Shown: positions 1 through 5,268 of the stretch, piece after piece | Position numbering within the stretch: the first letter of the stretch is position 1 | How the letters are laid out: every line of letters starts with the position of its first letter | NCBI GenBank assembly: GCA_021806355.1 | Contig: JAJZXT010000184.1 | Coordinates: 1 to 8,821, forward strand | Reading direction: 5' to 3' | Length of the DNA stretch: 8,821 nucleotides | Source of the DNA: Thermoplasmata archaeon | Lineage (GTDB): Archaea; Thermoplasmatota; Thermoplasmata; Thermoplasmatales; Thermoplasmataceae | Program-made: the position numbers and the translations under genes | Notes under the pieces: generated by a model | Database searches by the model: none | What the model was told of the DNA's origin: nothing | What the model saw: only the letters and a program-made list of their open reading frames with translations

Positions 1-423
1 ATCGTCTCTCAGGCTTATGTCAATATTGATGTTTTGCAGGTGTCCAATTCTCTGATTCAGTGGTCCTTTTATTCTTATTTCGTAATTGATTCCAATTGTA
101 TCGTTTCCGACCTTATTCCCTCTTCGCTCCCTTTCGACTATCTGATACTGAACATTAAAATGGCTCAATGCAACATCCATCTTCTCATTCAAATATTTCC
201 TGCCAGAAGTTCCTCTTTTCCCTGTAAATGTGAAATCCAAATCCTCAGAAAACCTGTTCAGGTTGAAAAAATACTTCAGTGCTGTACCACCCTTGAAAAT
301 CAAGTCATTTGTGAAAACGTAATATATTTCGTGGAGGAGCAAGATTAAAAGATAGTCCCTTTCCAACTGCCTGATATCCCTGAACTTACCGGACAATTCC
401 ATCAGGTCATGTTCATCAATCAT
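1..423 (-). CDS. abiEii: AbiEii-family nucleotidyltransferase toxin, partial (C-terminus outside window)
   Basis: The minus strand reads open from an ATG at 423-421 to the window edge, giving 141 residues. Residues 43-50 read FKGGTALK and residues 58-64 read FSEDLDF, so the nucleotidyltransferase G-G...S-x-D-x-D core is present with G45, G46, S59, D61 and D63. Residues 131-137 (NINIDIS) fit the third acidic position of the fold. This is the arrangement of AbiEii/DUF1814 toxins, which in characterised type IV systems transfer nucleotides to target molecules and block growth. The ATG overlaps the last base of the upstream antitoxin stop (TGATG), so the two genes are translationally coupled. Family proteins are usually about 220-300 residues, so roughly half is missing here because of the window edge, not decay. 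The target cannot be read from the sequence. Confidence 0.88.
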   Translation of the reverse strand, partial: MIDEHDLMELSGKFRDIRQLERDYLLILLLHEIYYVFTNDLIFKGGTALKYFFNLNRFSEDLDFTFTGKRGTSGRKYLNEKMDVALSHFNVQYQIVERERRGNKVGNDTIGINYEIRIKGPLNQRIGHLQNINIDISLRDD

Positions 424-1052
424 CACAATGCCTCCTGCAACCGATTCGAATAAATATTCTGGGATCGCAACAACATCTCAACTCTTCTTGCAGTTGCCTT
501 TGCCTTCATTCTCAATGCAAAGTCCACCAGCAGATCCACACTGATCATTTCTCTATGTAGAGATTCTGCAAATGCCTCCTCAACATATGAAAATGGGGGC
601 GATCCAAGGTATAGGGAATCAACAATTGCCTTTTCAATCGTTGCAACGTATGCATTGCCAGTTTTCTTATATCCAAAGAATCTTTCTTTCTGGATTGTTA
701 TGAATTCTACTGCATTGTTTTCGATTATGGCAGGTCTATGGCGCCTTAGGGTTACCACACTATACTTGACAACAAACTGTTCTGTAACTGAATAGAACTG
801 GAAAGCTGCAAACATGCTTACATAGGATGGAAAAACGATCTGTGAGGCTATTTCATAGATGTTTATTCCCCTGCCATTCTTAAGGTAATACTTACCTCTT
901 TCTATTCTCTTGACCTTCTTATTGTTTGAAAGAAGTTTTGATACGTAGTTTTTGGGTTTGTTCATTATTCTGGCTGCATCATATATGCTGAAAACTGTTT
1001 TATCGTGTAGTGCCAGTTCATCAAGAACCTCTTGCATCTTAAGATACGCCAC
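423..1052 (-). CDS. abiEi: AbiEi-like antitoxin, winged-helix transcriptional regulator
   Basis: This 209-residue protein has an N-terminal winged helix-turn-helix at about residues 12-57. It ends in the typical wing RIERGKYYL (49-57) and is followed by the AbiEi core: FPSYVSMFAAFQFYSVTEQ (74-92), a beta-rich stretch (97-128), and VATIEKAIVDSLYLG (136-150). Proteins of this type are antitoxins of AbiE systems: they repress their own promoter and neutralise the AbiEii toxin encoded next. The stop overlaps the toxin ATG by one base, which makes an operon with antitoxin first, the usual order. The start is uncertain. GTG at 1052 gives an N-terminus MAYLKMQEVLDEL that fits the family and lies about 30 bases from the TATA-like box at 1080-1087. 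An in-frame ATG at 1037 is the alternative and would remove five residues. No Shine-Dalgarno is visible at either. Confidence 0.87.
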   Translation of the reverse strand: MAYLKMQEVLDELALHDKTVFSIYDAARIMNKPKNYVSKLLSNNKKVKRIERGKYYLKNGRGINIYEIASQIVFPSYVSMFAAFQFYSVTEQFVVKYSVVTLRRHRPAIIENNAVEFITIQKERFFGYKKTGNAYVATIEKAIVDSLYLGSPPFSYVEEAFAESLHREMISVDLLVDFALRMKAKATARRVEMLLRSQNIYSNRLQEAL

Positions 1053-1079
1053 AGATTAGACATGCTAATAGACATTATT

Positions 1080-1087
1080 ATTTTTAT
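1080..1087 (-). promoter_or_regulatory. TATA-like box for the abiE operon
   Basis: Read on the minus strand, the sequence ATAAAAAT lies within an A/T-rich run (1074-1090). It is centred about 31 bases upstream of the GTG at 1052 and 46 upstream of the ATG at 1037. Transcription would begin near 1058, giving a very short leader, as is common for leaderless archaeal genes. No BRE was clearly identified. Confidence 0.4.
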
Positions 1088-1345
1088 GTAACAGAATCAC
1101 CAAAATTGTGGTTATATGGTAGCACAGATTATATGAGATATGATACAACCTCAGAGTTACAGTCAATAGCATTCCCTTGAAGCAATTAGTAATTTCTAGC
1201 CAGTACACTATGCACTGCCGATACCCAGAAAATCTTGGAAAAGTAGGATCGTAGCTGCATGTCCTTTTCAGAAGGCTTGAATTGATCCATGTAGAACATT
1301 CTTTCAGTTGTGTAAGCATGTATTTTCACACGGTTCAATAAAGTC

Positions 1346-1351
1346 TATAAA
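1346..1351 (+). promoter_or_regulatory. TATA box for the ST7-like/HEAT operon
   Basis: A clean TATAAA, within TCTATAAAT, sits 33-38 bases upstream of the ATG at 1384. A start about 25 bases from its centre falls near 1373-1375, leaving a leader of about 10 bases. The predicted start lies inside a small palindrome with arms ATCAG (1365-1369) and CTGAT (1375-1379) around TCTGT. That could be a repressor site, but five-base arms are weak evidence. Confidence 0.6.
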
Positions 1352-1383
1352 TCACCTCGTCTTGATCAGTCTGTCTGATAAAC

Positions 1384-2382
1384 ATGACTACTGGTTCAAA
1401 AAAACCCCAGCAAGGAAAGAGCAAGAGCAAATCAAATAATGCAAACAAGAAGGAATTCGATCCTAACAATTATGACAGGAGAGCTCTCGAAAAAGATATG
1501 TGGGTTCTCGGCAAGTTAATGAAGGAACAGGAATTCAAGACCATTGAGGAAGCTAATGATTTTCTCAAGAAAGCAAATGAAACCGATGCAATAAATCGCT
1601 TCAAGCCGGATTCAGCAGAGGATCAGGCACAGTTTCTTGCCTATGATGCTTTCAGTAAAGAAGGGGCAGAACGCCGGAATATGGCAATGCAAGCTCTTGT
1701 AATCTCTGAGAACTGCCCTGACGCCTATGTAATTCTGGCTGAGATGGAAAGGGACAATAATAAGAAAATAGAACTCTACACTAAGGGAGTAGAAGCCGGT
1801 GAGAAGGTTCTTGGTAAAGAAATATTCGACAAAGATAAGGGACATTTCTGGGGAATTACTGACACGAGGCCGTATATGAGGGCGATGGAGGGTCTGGCGG
1901 TTGTATTATGGAATTCTGGACAGTTGGATCGGACTCAAGAAATATATGAACGGATGATAGAGCTTAACCCTGACGATAACCAGGGGAATCGATATTCACT
2001 CCTTCTTTTGTACATGTACAGGAAGAATCTTGAAAAGGCAAAAAAGATCCTGAATCAATATGATGAAGAGAGTGCTGAATGGACTTATAACAGGGCTCTG
2101 CTTCTATTCTTGACATCCGGCATAACAATAGAGTCCAAGATTGCTCTAAGAAAAGCATTCGAGTCAAACAAGTACGTGCCGGTAGTGCTTCTGAGTGAAG
2201 GAAAGCTTCCTCCTCAAGGTAATTACATATCACCGGGAGAGCCGGATGAAGCAATTTCATATGTAAGGGCAGCTGGACCACTGTGGCTGAAAAATATTGA
2301 AGCGGTGAAGTGGCTCGTCAACGAGTTCTCGGCATATATGGAGAATGAAAAGAAGGTGCCAGGACGATTCCGGAATCGATGA
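1384..2382 (+). CDS. ST7-family TPR-like protein
   Basis: This 332-residue protein matches the prokaryotic relatives of eukaryotic ST7 (suppressor of tumorigenicity 7) by remembered motifs. These are a TPR-like segment with PDAYVILAEME (112-122), then KGVEAGEKVLG (134-144), GHFWGITDTRPYMRA (153-167), GLAVVLWNSGQLDRTQEIYE (170-189), LNPDDNQGNRYSLL (194-207), and near the end GEPDEAISYVRAAGPLW (285-301). The family has helical-hairpin repeats used for protein binding, and its biochemical role is not established. There is no signal peptide or membrane segment, so it is probably cytoplasmic. The first 23 residues are Lys/Ser/Asn-rich and look disordered and basic, in contrast to the acidic tail of the next gene product. 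The ATG at 1384 follows a TATA box with a short leader. The next gene begins 72 bases downstream on the same strand with no obvious terminator between, so the two are probably co-transcribed. Confidence 0.82.
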   Translation: MTTGSKKPQQGKSKSKSNNANKKEFDPNNYDRRALEKDMWVLGKLMKEQEFKTIEEANDFLKKANETDAINRFKPDSAEDQAQFLAYDAFSKEGAERRNMAMQALVISENCPDAYVILAEMERDNNKKIELYTKGVEAGEKVLGKEIFDKDKGHFWGITDTRPYMRAMEGLAVVLWNSGQLDRTQEIYERMIELNPDDNQGNRYSLLLLYMYRKNLEKAKKILNQYDEESAEWTYNRALLLFLTSGITIESKIALRKAFESNKYVPVVLLSEGKLPPQGNYISPGEPDEAISYVRAAGPLWLKNIEAVKWLVNEFSAYMENEKKVPGRFRNR

Positions 2383-2440
2383 ATGCCTTCCAAACTGCAA
2401 TCTAATCGAAAAACCAATTTCAAAGATAACTAACTGAAGT

Positions 2441-2446
2441 AAGGTG
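2441..2446 (+). promoter_or_regulatory. Ribosome binding site of the HEAT-like gene
   Basis: AAGGTG lies eight bases before the ATG at 2455, and a second GGTGA (2449-2453) abuts the start. Both can pair with the 3' end of archaeal 16S rRNA (CACCT). The first genes of transcription units here lack such a site, so its presence supports this gene being an internal operon cistron translated from the ST7-like message. Confidence 0.55.
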
Positions 2447-2454
2447 TTGGTGAA

Positions 2455-3492
2455 ATGAGCAAACAAAATAGAAAGGTAAATGAGAAGAGTCAGGAAAAAT
2501 CAGGGAAAGAGGACATGGATGAGGAGACAGAAGAAATGGACGATATGGATACCCTTATCCGCAAAGTCAAGGAACTATCTGTCGAGAAATCCATTGAGAA
2601 ACTTGATGAGGCGGAAGAATCTGCTGCAAGGCTCATAGTTTTTGGTGATGACGCAATACCGGAGATGCTGTCCATAACCAAGGATGAAAGTAACCCTGCT
2701 TTTGAACTGGCATGTTTTGTCTTGAGCGGGGTGGGGGGTCCGGTTGCCACTTCAACTCTCGTGAACATTCTCGAAAACACTGAACACAGTGAAGCCATTT
2801 CAGATTTAATATCAAACAATTTGGGAAAAGAGGCTGTTCCTCTCCTGATCGAGAAGGTGAAATCACGAATAGGAAATCCGGTGAAAGATAAAAATGGTTT
2901 CAAGCAGGTCACCAACAATCATATACTCTGTTTGGGTAATATACACTGCAAGGAATCACTCAATTTCCTTACTTCCATTCTTGACGATTTCATTAAAGAA
3001 ATGCCGTCCAAATCCTTCGATATTGGAAAGCACAAGTGGAAGTATTCATCCTTTGATCTGTTTTTTATACTTGAAGCACTGGTCCGGCAGCAAAACAAGA
3101 AAGCAATACCCCACATTGCCAAGGCCAGAGATAACTTTCCAATAAAATTTGTGGATCACAAGATATGCCAGATTGCGATTGGAAAGATTGCTCTTGCCAG
3201 ACCGGATGGGTTTCTTCCCATGGAGGTTATGGATATTATTATTCCCCCAAATTTTTTGCTTCGAGTTCTGGGCGAAGATGAGGGCAATGAACACGATTAT
3301 TTCACGTCTGAATACGGTGATTATTTCACCAAGGAATTGTATCCACACTATGACGAACTGGCAAAGAAAGCGCATAAGAAACCAGATGAGGATCTTGATG
3401 ACGATGATTTTGACGACGACGATGATTTTGACGACGATGACGATGATGACGACGATGAGGATGATGATGTTGAACTAGATGAATTCGAATAG
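2455..3492 (+). CDS. HEAT-repeat-like helical protein with poly-aspartate C-terminal tail
   Basis: I do not recognise a named family for this 345-residue protein. Residues 1-35 are charged and low in complexity (many Glu, Asp, Lys). Residues 36-290 are a series of amphipathic helical pairs of HEAT/PBS-lyase-like character, for example LIVFGDDAIPEMLSI (60-74), PVATSTLVNILE (95-106), LGKEAVPLLIEKVK (123-136) and ILCLGNIHCKESLNFLTSIL (157-176). Residues 311-345 form an extreme acidic tail: 24 of 35 are Asp and 5 Glu, broken only by Leu, Phe and Val. No catalytic motif, signal peptide or membrane segment is visible. The gene follows the ST7-like gene by 72 bases and has its own Shine-Dalgarno. 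A scaffold, chaperone or nucleic-acid-mimic role is possible, but none is shown. The basic N-terminus of the ST7-like partner makes a physical interaction an attractive guess. Confidence 0.8.
   Translation: MSKQNRKVNEKSQEKSGKEDMDEETEEMDDMDTLIRKVKELSVEKSIEKLDEAEESAARLIVFGDDAIPEMLSITKDESNPAFELACFVLSGVGGPVATSTLVNILENTEHSEAISDLISNNLGKEAVPLLIEKVKSRIGNPVKDKNGFKQVTNNHILCLGNIHCKESLNFLTSILDDFIKEMPSKSFDIGKHKWKYSSFDLFFILEALVRQQNKKAIPHIAKARDNFPIKFVDHKICQIAIGKIALARPDGFLPMEVMDIIIPPNFLLRVLGEDEGNEHDYFTSEYGDYFTKELYPHYDELAKKAHKKPDEDLDDDDFDDDDDFDDDDDDDDDEDDDVELDEFE
3397..3468 (+). repeat. Low-complexity GAY (Asp codon) tract
   Basis: Apart from two TTT codons and one GAG, every codon in this 72-base stretch is GAT or GAC, encoding Asp runs of 4, 5, 9 and 3. 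GAT and GAC alternate irregularly, so the tract is not a perfect microsatellite, but it remains a plausible site for slippage and length variation. The same periodicity creates misleading open frames rich in Thr/Met on the plus strand and His/Arg on the minus strand. Confidence 0.9.
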
Positions 3493-3557
3493 TGTGAGGT
3501 TTAAATCCAAATCCCAACCGGCACAATGGTTCTATGGTGAAGGGGCAAATATGTGTA

Positions 3558-3581
3558 GAATCATCTCGCCGGAATCATCTC
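3558..3581 (+). repeat. Short tandem direct repeat
   Basis: GAATCATCTC occurs at 3558-3567 and again at 3572-3581, with GCCG between the two copies. It lies in the 119-base gap between the Asp-tail gene and the IS-like left boundary. No other function is visible. Confidence 0.6.
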
Positions 3582-3611
3582 AGTTCTGAACTTGTTCTTA
3601 CGATTATCTGA

Positions 3612-3641
3612 GCAAGAAAGTTCCGTTCTTCAGAGAGGAGA
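3612..3641 (+). repeat. Upstream diverged copy of the element end
   Basis: This stretch aligns with 4863-4892 in the same orientation with 24 identities over 31 columns and two one-base gaps. The best shared blocks are TCCG, TTCAG and GAGGAGA in the same order. It may be a genuine left-end element, or a relic right end from an older insertion next to which the present one landed. Confidence 0.55.
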
Positions 3642-3654
3642 TGAATTGCGAAAG

Positions 3655-3661
3655 TTATATA
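3655..3661 (+). promoter_or_regulatory. TATA-like box for tnpB
   Basis: TTATATA is centred 28 bases before the ATG at 3686. Transcription would start about three bases before the ATG, giving an essentially leaderless message. There is no Shine-Dalgarno directly before this ATG. The fit supports 3686 as the start in preference to the upstream in-frame ATG at 3641. Confidence 0.5.
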
Positions 3662-3685
3662 GGAGTTGATACATTGCTATATACG

Positions 3686-4861
3686 ATGATTAAGACTCTC
3701 AGAGTGCGATTATACCCAAACGAAAACCAGAAGGTTCTTCTGGAGAAGCACTTTGGAGCCAATCGATTCATATGGAACTATTTTCTCCAGAAACGAACGG
3801 AATACTATGCTGAAAGCAGGAAGAACGGAAAACCACAGGGCCTTAACTATTTCAAGACAACAAAGATGCTCACTGAACTGAAGAAGGAGAAGGACTGGTT
3901 ATATGAGATATCCAGCCAGTCCCTGCAACAGACCCTTTGAAAATTGGACAACGCATTCACTGCATTCTTCAGGAAGAATTCTGATTATCCAACGTTCAGG
4001 TCAAAGAAGGACAACCAGTATTTCATCATACCACAATACGTGGAGGGCAGTGGAAACAGGCTCGTCATTCCCATGTTCAAGGAGGGGATAAGGTTCAGGG
4101 ACAAGCACCAGATCCCTGAACCAATAGATCAGATAATCATCACCAGGCAGGTAAATCGATATTACGCATCCATCTATTATGAGAGTGATGACAAACCACA
4201 GAAAGGAGATCAGAAAAACGGTATTGATGTTGGCCTGAAAGTATTCGCAACATTATCAGACGGAATACAGGTAAAGAATCCAAGGCATCTCAATAGTGTA
4301 GAGAAAAGAATAAAGAAACAGCAGCAGAAACTTGCAAGAAAGGAGAAGGGATCTAACAACCGGAAAAAGCAAATCATCAGGATCGAGAAGCTATACCAGG
4401 AACTTTCAGACAAGAGAACAGACTTCCTTCACAAGGTATCGACAGCGATAACCAAACTATCGGATACCATTGTCATGGAAAGTCTCAACATCCAAGGGAT
4501 GATGCAGAACCACCATCTTGCAAAGGCAATAGCTGATGTTTCATGGTACCGGTTCAAGCAGATGCTGCAATACAAATCAGAATGGAACAACATCGATTTC
4601 ATAGAGATCGGGATGTGGGAAGCATCATCAAGAACATGTTCAAGATGCGGATGGATCAACCACGAACTGAAACTATCGGACAGGATGTTCATCTGCAAAT
4701 CCTGTGGTCTGGAAATCGATAGAGACCTGAATGCAGCAATCAATATACGAAATATAGGTCTCATAAAAGTAGGGTTGGATAGACCCGAATTCACGCCTGT
4801 GGAAATCGCAACGTCGGCGGAACTCTTCAACAGAAGAGATCTACGAGATGTCGGTCAATGA
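3686..4861 (+). pseudogene. tnpB: TnpB (IS605 OrfB) RNA-guided nuclease gene with an in-frame TGA
   Basis: From the ATG at 3686 the frame encodes a TnpB of 391 codons before its final stop, close to the usual length, but codon 85 (3938-3940) is TGA. Both sides of the stop are in one frame and read as one continuous TnpB. Upstream is the N-terminal domain (MIKTLRVRLYPNENQKVLLE...GANRFIWNY and SQSLQQTL). Downstream, after KLDNAFTAFFR, come the nuclease parts. Catalytic residues are present: RuvC-I D181 in GIDVGLKV, RuvC-II E265 in IVMESLNI, and RuvC-III in DRDLNAA (345-351). The zinc finger Cys pairs are at 318/321 and 337/340. A single base change of CGA (Arg) or similar to TGA would explain the stop, so the inactivation looks recent. 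A restart at TTG 3944 would give 305 residues lacking the N-terminal part of the RNA/DNA-binding region. TnpB cleaves DNA using the RNA made from the element's 3' end. Readthrough is possible but unsupported. Confidence 0.87.
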
Positions 4862-4900
4862 TGCAGGAACCTCCGATCCTTCAGGGAGGAGAGGATGTCA
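4760..4900 (+). ncRNA. Putative reRNA (omega RNA) scaffold overlapping the tnpB 3' end
   Basis: TnpB proteins use an RNA transcribed from the 3' end of tnpB through the right end, with the guide taken from flanking DNA. In the expected position there are two hairpins. One has CTCTTC (4823-4828) and GAAGAG (4833-4838) around the loop AACA, and the other has CCTCC (4870-4874) and GGAGG (4885-4889) around a ten-base loop. If the boundary is at 4900, the guide would begin with GATCCTTGTATGGCGC (4901-4916). The 5' end at 4760 is arbitrary and the whole RNA is inferred from family behaviour. Confidence 0.45.
4863..4892 (+). repeat. Right-end copy of the element end sequence
   Basis: This segment begins just after the tnpB stop and contains the terminal hairpin CCTCC...GGAGG. 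It is the downstream partner of the diverged copy at 3612-3641. The downstream copy has the better hairpin; in the upstream copy the matching stem bases have changed (GTTCC against GAGAGG), which suggests that the upstream copy is the decayed one. Confidence 0.55.
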
Positions 4901-5043
4901 GATCCTTGTATGGCGCCAAACGATCGACGAAGTCTGAAGCTGTGACTCCACAGATATTTCGTTCAATCGCTCTTAACTGGATTACAAGCTCCTTGATTGC
5001 TGCTGTGTTCAGTTTGCTATTCATTTTTATCTTTAGCCTTTAG
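4901..5043 (+). pseudogene. 3'-terminal fragment of a membrane protein gene, possibly a PiT-type phosphate permease
   Basis: Directly after the inferred right end, an open frame runs to a TAG at 5041-5043. Its last residues form one hydrophobic helix (SLIAAVFSLLFIFIFSL) preceded by PQIFRSIALNWIT. This resembles the C-terminal end of PiT-family inorganic phosphate transporters, which finish with an I-x-x-A-W-x-x-T helix. The resemblance is from memory and short. The same frame runs back through the element end to an ATG at 4858, but that part is element sequence, not a natural N-terminus. The simplest reading is that an insertion and deletion removed the rest of the gene; no matching 5' portion is visible to the left of the element. 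A small 61-residue membrane protein expressed from ATG 4858 is the alternative. Confidence 0.35.
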
Positions 5044-5268
5044 ACTGGAACTGTGTTCGGCTAAAACATTATTCTCCTTCGCTCCTATCCAAAAGCAGTA
5101 ATCGTGATATCCCTCGGCATGGCAGCTTTTTTCAGCTCAAAACATCTCAGGAAATAGTTCAGCCAGGGGATTCAACTTTCTGTAATGTGACTGTACCTGA
5201 AGATTCTGAACTTTAGAGTGCATGGATAGGGATCAGCAGGCTGCGGAGAAGGATGAAGCACTGCTTTT

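Larger units (their letters stand above)
1053..1383. other. Divergent intergenic region between abiE and the ST7-like operon
   Basis: About 330 bases separate two divergent transcription units. The interval holds the abiE TATA-like box near its left end and the TATA box of the ST7-like gene near its right end. An open frame on the minus strand (1065-1319) has no recognisable domain, is rich in scattered Cys and Tyr, and runs into the abiE promoter, so I do not call it a gene. No RNA gene or repeat was seen in the middle part. Confidence 0.6.
3612..4900 (+). mobile_element. IS200/IS605-family element, IS1341 type (tnpB only)
   Basis: The element contains a single tnpB-like gene and no tnpA. 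It ends in a hairpin-bearing 3' segment of the kind seen at IS1341 right ends (CCTCC at 4870-4874 pairing with GGAGG at 4885-4889, followed by GAGGATGTCA). The right boundary near 4900 is inferred from this motif. The left boundary is uncertain: I place it at the diverged copy of the end sequence at 3612, but it could lie closer to tnpB, since a TTGAT, a known target motif for some members, occurs at 3666-3670. The family makes no target-site duplication, so the boundaries cannot be confirmed from flanking repeats. Without a TnpA of its own, movement would need a related TnpA elsewhere in the genome. Confidence 0.6.

Noticed and set aside
34..348. Plus-strand open frame of 104 codons
   Set aside because: It is antisense to the AbiEii toxin, whose minus-strand reading has clear nucleotidyltransferase motifs.
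1065..1319. Open minus-strand frame of 84 codons in the divergent spacer
   Set aside because: No recognisable domain, odd Cys/Tyr-rich composition, and it runs into the abiE promoter region. The A/T-rich TATA site near 1346 could in principle serve it, but that is better assigned to the ST7-like gene.
3149..3526. Open frames on both strands over the Asp tract
   Set aside because: They are shadows of the GAY repeat, giving Thr/Met-rich or His/Arg-rich translations, and lie within the HEAT-like gene.
3493..3611. Search for the missing 5' part of the membrane-protein fragment left of the element
   Set aside because: No frame in this gap resembles a transporter; the gap only shows a short tandem repeat.
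5044..5268. Short frames between the membrane-protein fragment and the acyl-CoA ligase
   Set aside because: The longest are under 40 codons on either strand with no motif, ribosome binding site or promoter that would support a gene.
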